Source: Desulfacinum infernum DSM 9756
GTDB taxonomy: Bacteria; Desulfobacterota; Syntrophobacteria; Syntrophobacterales; DSM-9756
Length of the DNA: 64,000 nt
Assembly (NCBI RefSeq): GCF_900129305.1
Contig: NZ_FQVB01000004.1
Coordinates: 161,279 to 225,278, forward strand
Direction: 5' to 3'
Of the stretch, positions 35,766-43,580 are shown piece after piece. Each line of letters starts with the position of its first letter. Position 1 is the first letter of the stretch. A program made the translations under genes and the position numbers. Below the pieces are notes generated by a model that made no database searches, was not told where the DNA came from, and saw only the letters and a list, made by a program, of their open reading frames with translations.

Positions 35766-36683
35766 ATGGAAATTCTCCTGGCAGATGATGATGCCACCAC
35801 CAGGAAAATGCTGACCGCCATGCTGCGTCGATGGGGGTATGGGACCGTCACGGCTGCCAGCGGGGATGAAGCGTGGGCCATCTTGAGCTCGGAGGATGCC
35901 CCCCGCATGGCCATCTTGGACTGGGTTATGCCCGGAATCGACGGGGTGGACATCTGTCGGCGCGCCCGCGAGGAGCTGTCCACCAACGACAGGTACCTTT
36001 ACCTCATCCTGCTCACCGCCAAGACATCGCGGGAGGAGATCATCTCCGGCCTTGAAGCGGGTGCGGACGATTACATGGTCAAACCCTTCGACCCCAGCGA
36101 GTTGCAGGTCCGGGTCGGCATCGGCAGGCGCATCATCAAGCTGCACAAAGAACTGGTGGAAGCCAAAGAGGCACTCCACTACCAGGCAACACGAGATCCT
36201 TTGACAGGAGTCTACAACCGAGGCGCCACGATCGGACGGCTGGAGGAGGAGCTGGACCGCAGTAGGCGGGAAGGACTCCCCTTGGGGCTGATCATGATCG
36301 ACATCGACCATTTCAAGAAGATCAACGACACTTATGGACATCTTGCCGGAGACATTGTCTTGCGTAAAACCGCGGAGATCATGAAGTCCGTGGTCCGCTC
36401 CTATGATGTGGTGGGGCGTTTCGGAGGGGAGGAGTTCCTCGTTATTTTGCCCAAGGCCGATGAGGATATCGTCGTCGGCGTCGCGGAAAGGATACGCAAG
36501 GCCGTCGGCACCCATGTCATCTCAGCCGACGGGGCTCAGATCAAAGTGACCCTGAGCGCGGGTACCGCCGCCGGTAAAGGGGCGTGCGCCGTCGACGCCC
36601 TCATCCAGGCAGCGGACGAAGCGCTGTACGAAGCAAAAAGAAGCGGCCGTGACCGCGTCTGCAGGGCGGGCACGACCGCATGA
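35766..36683 (+). CDS. Receiver-GGDEF diguanylate cyclase (PleD-like)
   Basis: 305 residues. Receiver 1-120 has ILLADDDATTRK, phospho-acceptor D52 (ILDWVMPGIDG) and K106 (MVKPFD). The GGDEF domain 140-300 has active-site G220-GEEF, DIDHFKKINDTYGH, and an inhibitory RxxD site (R211-SYD) five residues ahead of it, so feedback by c-di-GMP is likely. Probably phosphorylated through the Hpt of the adjacent hybrid kinase, turning a periplasmic signal into c-di-GMP. Confidence 0.93.
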   Translation: MEILLADDDATTRKMLTAMLRRWGYGTVTAASGDEAWAILSSEDAPRMAILDWVMPGIDGVDICRRAREELSTNDRYLYLILLTAKTSREEIISGLEAGADDYMVKPFDPSELQVRVGIGRRIIKLHKELVEAKEALHYQATRDPLTGVYNRGATIGRLEEELDRSRREGLPLGLIMIDIDHFKKINDTYGHLAGDIVLRKTAEIMKSVVRSYDVVGRFGGEEFLVILPKADEDIVVGVAERIRKAVGTHVISADGAQIKVTLSAGTAAGKGACAVDALIQAADEALYEAKRSGRDRVCRAGTTA

Positions 36684-36730
36684 AATTCCTTGGAAGGAAG
36701 ACAGTATGGGGGAAATCGGACCCTGATCAG

Positions 36731-37234
36731 CTAATGGGTCCGGCGTGACCCCGCTTTGCCTGTCACCACCTCCATCCAGCGGGCCATGGCGTCCGCGCGG
36801 GTCTCATAATCGGTCACGCCCAGGAGCAAGGCACCCTGCACATTGGGAAGCACCGTCCGATAGGCTTCGGCCAAAGCCTTTTCCTGTTCGGCCACGGCGG
36901 CAAGCCCTTCCTTGGCGGCTCGCTCCACGATGGGGCGAAGCTCGCTCAGGGCCTCTTCCACCGTGTCATAGGCCTTCCCCACCAGCTCCCGGGCTTCCGG
37001 AGCGGCTACCGGAATGTGACCGTAGCCTTCCACGGCGGAGCCGATGAATCCCCAGAGCCTTCCCTTGCAGAGACTGAGGCCGCCCTGTTCCGCGCGGAAA
37101 TAGTAGCGCGCCGGCGTGGAGAAAAGGACCAAGGCCCCTAGAACAATGAGGACGAGAAGGGCGATGGAACCCTTCTTGAGAAGTCCGCGGTTGATGCCCG
37201 ACACCACCACCTGCTCACCTGTTGCGCCCTGCAT
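36731..37234 (-). CDS. Membrane-anchored hypothetical protein
   Basis: 167 residues from ATG 37234, chosen for GGAGG 6-10 nt upstream; the frame runs longer 5'. One membrane helix (about 22-42, SIALLVLIVLGALVLF) is followed by YYFRAEQGGLSLCKGRLWG and a long helical domain (GKAYDTVEEALSELRPIVERAAKEGL), probably periplasmic. I do not recognise the family. Convergent with the diguanylate cyclase gene. Confidence 0.65.
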   Translation of the reverse strand: MQGATGEQVVVSGINRGLLKKGSIALLVLIVLGALVLFSTPARYYFRAEQGGLSLCKGRLWGFIGSAVEGYGHIPVAAPEARELVGKAYDTVEEALSELRPIVERAAKEGLAAVAEQEKALAEAYRTVLPNVQGALLLGVTDYETRADAMARWMEVVTGKAGSRRTH

Positions 37235-37382
37235 GATGAACCTCCGTCTAGCCATGGGAGAGGGGAAGAAGGGTTTCTCAGACGGGCCAAATCTAGTCAA
37301 GGCTTCGGGCCAAGTCAAACACAATCACAGGATCCGAGCCGGAGGCGCGTTTCGTCATCGAAACCCACTGCGTCTCCACGCC

Positions 37383-37556
37383 TTCCTTGGAGACTGTCCG
37401 ACAAGCCCGCCAACCGTCACTCCCGCGCAAGCGGGAGTCCATGACTTACCGGAAATCCAGGCTCCCCGCTCCCCGTTCAAGCCGGGGACAAGCTTCGCGG
37501 TGATGACGAATGGGCGTTGAACGGCGCAAACCAATCGTTTTCGGATAACCTCCTTG
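37383..37556 (+). repeat. MITE-like element, complete copy
   Basis: Left end GGAGACTGTCCGACAAG and right end GTTTTCGGATAACCTCC are inverted copies of the family end. The core has the hairpins CTCCCGCGCAAGCGGGAG and CCCCGTTCAAGCCGGGG ... GCGGTGATGACG, in the same order as at 27598. It occupies most of the 426-bp gap between 37235 and 37660, where no gene is seen. Confidence 0.8.
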
Positions 37557-37660
37557 CGGGTTGTCTCCTACCCGGATTGGGCCGTTCCATCTCCGTGTGG
37601 GGTCGTGAAGGGCAGGCGGTCAGGGCAAATCACGACCCGGCCCCGCCCTCCAAGTGCTCG

Positions 37661-38425
37661 TTACCGTTCGGAATCGGGAGCCGACGGTCCGGTAAGGCGC
37701 TGGTCGCAGTACCAGTCGATCTGGCGGCAAATCCCGCGGATGATCTTGACTTCTCTTGCCTGCAGGCCGATTCTGCTGAAGAAGCGTCGGAGACTCTGCA
37801 TCCAGTAGTCGGGGTTTTCGGGGTTGACGAAGTGGATCTTCGTGAGAGTCTCCTTCAGGTGGTCGTACATGGCCTCCAGCTCATAGCTGGAAGCCAGCTT
37901 GGGCGTGAATGTCTCGGGCACGGCGGCGCCGGCACGAAAGATTTCGTAGGCCATCACCATCACCGCTTGCGCCAGGTTAAGCGAGCTGAAGGCGTCCGAG
38001 GTGGGGATGGTGACCAGGCAGTGGCAGTACTTGAGTTCCCGGTTGGCGAGGCCGCGGTTTTCCGGACCGAAAAGAACCGCTATCTGGTTGTTCCGGCTTA
38101 GATCCACGACCTTTTCCGCCACCTGTCGGGGATCGAGAACCGTGCGGCGGTGGGATCCTGTTCGAGCCGTGGTGCCGATGATATACTGGTAGGGTGCCAG
38201 CGCCTCGCGAAGGTCGTCATATACCTCCATCTGGCCGATGACGTCTTCGGCGGCATGGGTGGCCATCTTGAGCATGCGGGTGAGATCACAGTCGAGCGGA
38301 TCCACCACCACCAGCCGGTGGATGCCCATGTTCTTGGCGGCCCGAGCGGCAGCTCCTATATTTTCCGGGAAATGGGGTCGATGGAGGACGATGGTGATGT
38401 TGTCCAGATTGGCGCGGTTTTCCAT
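37661..38425 (-). CDS. trmJ: tRNA (cytidine/uridine-2'-O)-methyltransferase TrmJ-like
   Basis: 254 residues from ATG 38425. SpoU/TrmH SPOUT fold with PENIGAAARAAKNMG, VLFGPENRGL and SSLNLAQAVMVMAYE. The about 80-residue C-terminal helical extension is typical of TrmJ, which 2'-O-methylates position 32 of tRNA. An AAGGAG lies about 11 nt upstream. Divergent from the Memo gene. Confidence 0.88.
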   Translation of the reverse strand: MENRANLDNITIVLHRPHFPENIGAAARAAKNMGIHRLVVVDPLDCDLTRMLKMATHAAEDVIGQMEVYDDLREALAPYQYIIGTTARTGSHRRTVLDPRQVAEKVVDLSRNNQIAVLFGPENRGLANRELKYCHCLVTIPTSDAFSSLNLAQAVMVMAYEIFRAGAAVPETFTPKLASSYELEAMYDHLKETLTKIHFVNPENPDYWMQSLRRFFSRIGLQAREVKIIRGICRQIDWYCDQRLTGPSAPDSER

Positions 38426-38560
38426 AGCGGAGTTTCTCCTTCGGCCACGGCCCCGAGGCGGTGGTCGCTCATTGGAAATTCCTTCTCCTGTCGGTGGGCC
38501 ATTATAGGGTTCCCCGGGAAGGATGCAAGGTCGTGTGGACCGAGGCTTGAGGGGGTTGGC

Positions 38561-39409
38561 ATGGCGGGCGAAAAGATCCGAGAATCGGTGATTGCGGGAA
38601 CGTGGTACCCGGGCCATCCGGAGAGACTGACGCGGGAGATACGCGCCTATCTTTCCCGGGCGCGTGTGCCGGACTTGCGCGGGCGGCTGGTGGGACTCAT
38701 CGCACCCCACGCCGGGTACATCTATTCCGGCCCCGTGGCGGCGCACGCCTACAAGCTTCTGGAAGGGAAGCCTTTTTCCCGGGTGGTGGTCCTGGCACCC
38801 AGCCACCGGGCCTATTTCAACGGCGCCAGCATCTACCACCTGGGCGGTTACCGGACGCCTTTGGGCGTGGTGCCGTTGGACCGGGAGCTGGTGGACGCGC
38901 TTTTGGAGAAAAGAGACCTCTTTTCCTACGTGCCCCAGGCTCACGCCCAGGAGCATTCCCTCGAAATTCAGCTGCCCTTCCTCCAGGTGGTCTTGAAGGA
39001 CTTTCGGCTCACGCCCATCCTGCTGGGCGACGTGAGCTACGAGGACTGCCGGGCCATCGCACAGGCCTTGACCCAGGTGATCGGTGAGCGCCATGTCCTG
39101 CTGGTGGCCAGCACCGATCTTTCCCATTACTACAGTTACGAAGAAGCCAGGCGCCTGGACGGGAGGGTGTTGGAATTGGTGGAGCGCTTCGATCCCGAAT
39201 CCCTTCATGCGGCCCTTCAAAAACGCGAATGCGAAGCCTGCGGGGCCGGCCCCATGGTGACGACCCTGTGTGCCGCCCGGGCCTTGGGAGCCACCCGGGC
39301 CCGGGTGCTCCATTATGCCAATTCCGGGGACGTCACGGGAGATACGCGCGGAGTGGTGGGCTACATGGCCGCGGCCCTGGTGGATGAGGGAGGCGAGGCA
39401 TCCCTATAG
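38561..39409 (+). CDS. amrB: Cytoplasmic MEMO1-family protein (AmmeMemoRadiSam system B)
   Basis: 282 residues, no signal peptide. Same landmarks as the exported paralogue: AGTWYPGHPERL, APHAGYIYSGPVAAHAY, APSHRAYFNGASIY, EHSLEIQLPFLQ, STDLSHYYS, HYANSGDVTGD. Conserved His residues match the metal-like pocket of the Memo/dioxygenase fold, though human MEMO1 debate shows the activity is uncertain. A separate AMMECR1 gene follows after 10 bp; no radical SAM gene is adjacent here. Confidence 0.9.
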   Translation: MAGEKIRESVIAGTWYPGHPERLTREIRAYLSRARVPDLRGRLVGLIAPHAGYIYSGPVAAHAYKLLEGKPFSRVVVLAPSHRAYFNGASIYHLGGYRTPLGVVPLDRELVDALLEKRDLFSYVPQAHAQEHSLEIQLPFLQVVLKDFRLTPILLGDVSYEDCRAIAQALTQVIGERHVLLVASTDLSHYYSYEEARRLDGRVLELVERFDPESLHAALQKRECEACGAGPMVTTLCAARALGATRARVLHYANSGDVTGDTRGVVGYMAAALVDEGGEASL

Positions 39410-39419
39410 GAGGACGGCA

Positions 39420-39989
39420 ATGACGGATGAGAAAAGGCGAGCGGGTGTGGATCTGGGGCTTTCGGAAGGAGAAAAACGGGAATTAAAAAAGATCGCCTAC
39501 CAGGCATTGCGACACAAGCTTCTGGGTGCCGAACCCGCCGCTCTCCATCTCCCTTCGGAAAAGCTGACCGAGAAACGCGGAGCCTTCGTCACCTTGCACA
39601 AAAAGGGCGCCCTTCGGGGCTGCATCGGATATGTGGAAGGACATAAGCCCCTGTGGGAAACCGTCCGGGATGCCGCCGTGCAGGCGGCGCTTTCGGACCC
39701 GCGCTTTCCGCCTCTCGACGCGGACGAATTGGAGGAGGTGGATCTGGAGATCTCGGCGCTCACGCCTTTGGAACGCATCACGGATCCCATGGACTTTGAA
39801 ATTGGCCGTCACGGGCTGGTGGTGCGCAAGGGGTTCCACAGCGGGCTTCTGCTCCCCCAGGTGGCGGTGGAACACGGCTGGGACAAGGAGCAGTTTCTTT
39901 CCTGGACTTGCAAGAAGGCGGGCCTGCCGGAGGATGCGTGGCGCCGCGGCGGGGTGGAAATCTACCGCTTCTCGGCGGACATCTTTTGA
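39420..39989 (+). CDS. amrA: Cytoplasmic AMMECR1-domain protein
   Basis: 189 residues from ATG 39420 (TAGGAGGACGGCA site). Hallmark KRGAFVTLHKKGALRGCIGY, SDPRFPPL, DLEISALTPLERI, GLLLPQVAVEHGWD. The LRGCIG loop is the family signature and lies by a conserved cavity with its Cys. Cotranscribed with the Memo gene and with the next hypothetical gene. Confidence 0.9.
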   Translation: MTDEKRRAGVDLGLSEGEKRELKKIAYQALRHKLLGAEPAALHLPSEKLTEKRGAFVTLHKKGALRGCIGYVEGHKPLWETVRDAAVQAALSDPRFPPLDADELEEVDLEISALTPLERITDPMDFEIGRHGLVVRKGFHSGLLLPQVAVEHGWDKEQFLSWTCKKAGLPEDAWRRGGVEIYRFSADIF

Positions 39990-40026
39990 CGCATTCGGAA
40001 AAGCGGGACGGGGAGGGAGACGGATC

Positions 40027-40575
40027 GTGGCACAAGTGATAGCACTGGACGAAGGTCGTAAGAAGGTCCAGGCGCGCAGGGCCTTCCGACTTTGGGAGCG
40101 GCGCTTCGGAGGGACCTTCGACGAAAAGACGACCATCCGGGACTTGCCGGATCACGTCCTGGCAGCGTTGGTCCAAACGGGGGAAGCGGCCCACGTGGCG
40201 ATCCAATCGGTGATTCTGGCCGTCCTCACGGGTGAGGAAAAGGCGAATCTCGATAATCTTCCGCCTCAGCAAAAGATCCGCGTGATAGATCGGGCCTTGT
40301 TCCTTCTGGACAGAATCCGCTTTGAATGCATGCAGCGATTGGGGTGGGTCGAGGACGACGAGGCCGCCCGGGTTCCCATCCTGGAGCTCATCGAAGCATT
40401 CGATGAGCGATTCGCTCACAGGCAGAACGAAACCCCCGCCCTCACCGAAAGGCATCCCCGCTACCAGGAATTCCTCCAGACCTTCGAAGCGGACCGCTCG
40501 TCCTTCGTGCGGCGGCTCATTCCGGAAGCCATCGAAGCTTTTCGGGCCCGGGTGCAAAGCGGGGAAAAATCCTGA
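40027..40575 (+). CDS. Conserved hypothetical helical protein
   Basis: 182 residues from GTG 40027 (GGGAGGGAG about 8 nt upstream), 37 bp behind the AMMECR1 gene. All-helical by appearance, without cysteine pairs, signal or membrane helix. A long C-terminal segment (HPRYQEFLQTFEADRSSFVRRLIPEAIEAF) looks family-like. I do not recognise it; its operon position may tie it to the Memo/AMMECR1 pair. Confidence 0.65.
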   Translation: MAQVIALDEGRKKVQARRAFRLWERRFGGTFDEKTTIRDLPDHVLAALVQTGEAAHVAIQSVILAVLTGEEKANLDNLPPQQKIRVIDRALFLLDRIRFECMQRLGWVEDDEAARVPILELIEAFDERFAHRQNETPALTERHPRYQEFLQTFEADRSSFVRRLIPEAIEAFRARVQSGEKS

Positions 40576-40615
40576 AAAGGAGCGCGAAAGGCCTTTAGGG
40601 ACGATCCTTTGCCCC

Positions 40616-40760
40616 TAGGAGCCTGTCCGAGAATGACTGATTTCCATCATTCAACGCACAATCGTCATCCCCGCGGAAGCGGGGATCCAGAATTTTCAGC
40701 AAATTATGGACTCCCGCTTGCGCGGGAGTGACGGTTGAGCGAGTTTTCGGACAGCCTCCT
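40616..40760 (-). repeat. MITE-like element, complete inverted copy
   Basis: 145 bp bounded by TAGGAGCCTGTCCGAGAAT and GTTTTCGGACAGCCTCCTA, which are inverted repeats with a few mismatches. The core is the reverse complement of the cores at 27598 and 37383 (CATCCCCGCGGAAGCGGGGA then CTCCCGCTTGCGCGGGAG). Confidence 0.85.
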
Positions 40761-40779
40761 AGAGACCGGGATCCCGCCG

Positions 40780-41010
40780 AGAAGCCTGTCCGAGAGCGGG
40801 TTTCCGACGCAAGAGCCCAGGGAATTTCCGTTTTTTTTTGTAGCCGCGGGGCTTCAGCCCCGCGGAAAAGGGTCATGGTAACCCCATGAAGTAACGGGCC
40901 GAATCCGATAGCCCATCCGATGTCCTGAGATTCCTTCGCAGCCCTGAAGGGCTGCGCTACGAAAAGGAGGCCGCCCTTAGCACTTTCGGACAAACTTCCA
41001 GCTCGGTTGT
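40780..41010. repeat. Composite hairpin mosaic
   Basis: GCCTGTCCGAGAGCGGG, the hairpin CGCGGGGCTTCAGCCCCGCG, GATGTCCTGAGATTCCTT and the hairpin CGCAGCCCTGAAGGGCTGCG, matching the block at 48938-49275 in order. With the MITE it fills the 490-bp gap from 40576 to 41065, where no gene is seen. Confidence 0.75.
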
Positions 41011-41065
41011 ACGCTTCGGGGTGCGCAAAAGCGTGAGGCCTCGAGACGATCGGGTGGACACCCGC

Positions 41066-42373
41066 TCAGTCATCTTCCGGGACCCGCCACATGAGGACAA
41101 GGCCCGCGAGGAAGAAAAAGAGAACACTGAGGATGGCCGACCGCGGCTCTTCCGTCAGGTCCTGCACCAGGCCGAAGAAAAACGGGCCCAGAAGGGCGGA
41201 AAACTTGCCCCCCACGGCGAAAAACCCGAAAAACTGGGAGCTTCGCTCCCGCGGAATGAGGCGGCTGAAAAGCGAGCGGCTGAGGGCCTGGCTGCCGCCC
41301 AGAACGAAGCCCACGCAGGCGGCGAGCCCTTGAAACTGCGCCGCGGTATCCACCTTGTAGGCGGCCAGGACGATAAGGCACCACAGACCGATGGAGACGA
41401 GCAGGACGCGCTTCGTGCCGTGACTTTCCGCGAGTCGGCTGAGCAGGAGCGCGCCGGGAAAGGCCACCGCCTGGGTGATGAGAAAGGCCAGGGCGATATC
41501 CCCCGTTTCCAGCTTCAGGGCGGTGGCCCCGTACATGGATGCCATGGCGATGACGGTTTGGATGCCGTTGTTGAAAAAGAAGTAGGCACACACCATGAGA
41601 AGAGCCCCGGGAAAGGCGGCGATCTCCCGGTAGACGGCCCAGAATTCCCTGGAGAAGAGATGGGGCGGGTGGGAATCGTCCTCGCGCACCCTTCGGATCC
41701 CCTTGGGAAGCCATAAGGCGCAAGGCACGGAAAAGACGGCCCACCAGATTCCCACCGAAAGGAAAAAGACGCGGATCGCGGCAGCCGAGTCTTCCAGCCC
41801 CAATAGTGTGGGGTGGGCCAGGGCCCAGAGGTGCACGGCCAGAAGAAGCCCTCCGCCCACATAGCCGTAGGCGTACCCCAGGCCGGACAGCCAATCCCGC
41901 GCCGACGCCACCGCGATGTGAGGCAGGTAGGAATTGTAAAAAATTTCGGATGTACTGAAAGCCACGTAAGCCGCCATAAAGGTGGCCAGGGTTCGGAAGA
42001 CGTCTCCCGGACCGCATGCGGCTAGGAACGCGGTGGCCGAGGCGCCCGCTGCGACGCAAAGGAGAAGAAATCCCTTGCGCGACGCCTTTTCATCGGCAAC
42101 CCTTCCCACCAAGGGGGCGGAGACGGCGACCAGCAACACGGACAGGGACACCGTGTAGGCCCACAAGGAAGAGGCTCCCGTGTGCCATGCCAGGCCGAGG
42201 ATCGGCAAGGTCACGCCGTCGGGAGGAACCACGACCTTGGCGAAATAGACGGGAAGGAAGACGGCGAGGACGCTGGTGGCGAAGGCGGAATTGGCCCAAT
42301 CGTACAAACACCAGGCCCGTTGAGCCCGGTCCGTGGGAAAGAGCCTGCGGAGCAGAGACAAGGACACCTCCAT
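41066..42373 (-). CDS. MFS permease of the UMF1/Atg22-like group
   Basis: About 435 residues, twelve predicted membrane helices. The start RAWCLYDWANSAFATSV is the signature of the UMF1-type MFS family. The usual loop motif appears as GRVADEKASRKG. ATG 42373 is used; TTG 42379 and a TTG 12 bp inside are alternatives, none with a strong ribosome site. Substrate unknown; in fungi the family exports amino acids from the vacuole. Its start codon overlaps the divergent neighbour's start codon. Confidence 0.82.
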   Translation of the reverse strand: MEVSLSLLRRLFPTDRAQRAWCLYDWANSAFATSVLAVFLPVYFAKVVVPPDGVTLPILGLAWHTGASSLWAYTVSLSVLLVAVSAPLVGRVADEKASRKGFLLLCVAAGASATAFLAACGPGDVFRTLATFMAAYVAFSTSEIFYNSYLPHIAVASARDWLSGLGYAYGYVGGGLLLAVHLWALAHPTLLGLEDSAAAIRVFFLSVGIWWAVFSVPCALWLPKGIRRVREDDSHPPHLFSREFWAVYREIAAFPGALLMVCAYFFFNNGIQTVIAMASMYGATALKLETGDIALAFLITQAVAFPGALLLSRLAESHGTKRVLLVSIGLWCLIVLAAYKVDTAAQFQGLAACVGFVLGGSQALSRSLFSRLIPRERSSQFFGFFAVGGKFSALLGPFFFGLVQDLTEEPRSAILSVLFFFLAGLVLMWRVPEDD

Positions 42374-43229
42374 GCCCAAAGAGCGATTTCACATGCTGTT
42401 GGCTCGGGAAGCGGCCGGGATCCTGAGCGCCACCGCAAAGGAAGGGTCCTTCCGGCTGGACACGGAGTCCTACCTGCTGGGTGCCGTCATGCCGGACACC
42501 CTCTTCTATGACATACCCCGGTTCACCTTGTCACGCGTGGGAAGGCTATTGCACCGATTCCAGGGGGAGAAGGGGGCCCGTGTCTGCCGGAAGCTCCTGA
42601 GAGGACGGCAGGCGAGGCGGGATCCGCGCTACGCCTCCTGGCTTCTGGGGTTCATGAGCCACCTGGTGGCCGATGCCTACTGGCACGGGCTGGTGGTTTA
42701 CTACAGCGAGCCGCCTTTCTGGCCTTGTCGCTACTATCGACTGAAGCCCAAGTCGTGCCACCTGTGGCTGGAAGGACAGCTGGAAGCCCAGTGGATTCCT
42801 CTGGTGGGACCGACTGAGGGATTCTGCGACGTGCTGGACCGCATTCGCCGCGAGCTGTACCGGACGCACCCGGCCCCGCGCTATTTTCGGCGGTGGCTCG
42901 GAGCCGTGTTGCCGCGTCACGTGCCCGCCGAGCCAAGCGTCCGTCGGTGCCTCTACTGGCAGGCGACCCTGCTTCGGTTCTTCTCCGATCCCAGAACGGA
43001 CCGCCTCCATGAGGTGCTCATCTCCACCCGGTGGGGGCGCCACCTGGGCTCTCTGGTGGTGCCTCGGGAAGCGCGGCTGGCGGAGCTGATGGGCCAGGTG
43101 CCCCCGCGGCCCGCTCCCAACGGACTGGCTCCCTTCGACGGCCGGCTCCTGGCCCGATCGGTGGTCGATCTGGCCGGCAGGCTCTCCGATGCGCTGAAAG
43201 AGATCCCGCCCGGACCGGAATTGGACTGA
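42372..43229 (+). CDS. Zinc-dependent phospholipase C-like protein
   Basis: 285 residues from ATG 42372. Matches the zinc-dependent phospholipase C/S1-P1-like family: N-terminal KERFHMLLA His, LLGAVMPDTLFYD, and LLGFMSHLVADAYWHGLV with the conserved His/Asp pair. No signal peptide, so the protein is probably cytoplasmic, unlike secreted Clostridium enzymes. Two of the three zinc ligand groups are visible. Catalytic activity is an inference. Confidence 0.75.
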   Translation: MPKERFHMLLAREAAGILSATAKEGSFRLDTESYLLGAVMPDTLFYDIPRFTLSRVGRLLHRFQGEKGARVCRKLLRGRQARRDPRYASWLLGFMSHLVADAYWHGLVVYYSEPPFWPCRYYRLKPKSCHLWLEGQLEAQWIPLVGPTEGFCDVLDRIRRELYRTHPAPRYFRRWLGAVLPRHVPAEPSVRRCLYWQATLLRFFSDPRTDRLHEVLISTRWGRHLGSLVVPREARLAELMGQVPPRPAPNGLAPFDGRLLARSVVDLAGRLSDALKEIPPGPELD

Positions 43230-43389
43230 CGGTCCAAAGCGGCGAATCACGATTGGTGCCTCCAAAAGTGGATTCTTCCTCCGGGTGGCGGCTGGGTTCG
43301 ATCGCGCCCCTGATCAACAGCTCCGTCTGCCTTCATAGGGGCGAGCTTTACGCCCAGCCGCCACAACGTCGCGACAGGCAAGAATCGTC

Positions 43390-43563
43390 CCATTTCCATG
43401 AAAGGCGACCTCGTTCCGTTCCTGCGCGCTCCCTGTAGGGGCGAATAATCATTCGCCCCTACAGGGGTCTGCTTCCCAAAGGTGCGTTCCATCCTTCGTT
43501 GTCACGGGCTCCCCGTGTTGGGGATAATGTAAAAGAGAACCGCGAATAAACGCGAATCGACGT
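43390..43563 (+). repeat. Composite REP unit and dispersed repeat
   Basis: Second copy of the block at 27800-27960: TCGTTCCGTT, palindrome at 43434-43463, CCAAAGGTGCGTTCCATCC. It is followed at 43531-43563 by GAACCGCGAATAAACGCG, related to the repeats at 3183, 18743 and 21496. Gap 43230-43580 has no gene. Confidence 0.8.
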
Positions 43564-43580
43564 GAATCCTTGTCTCTCCC

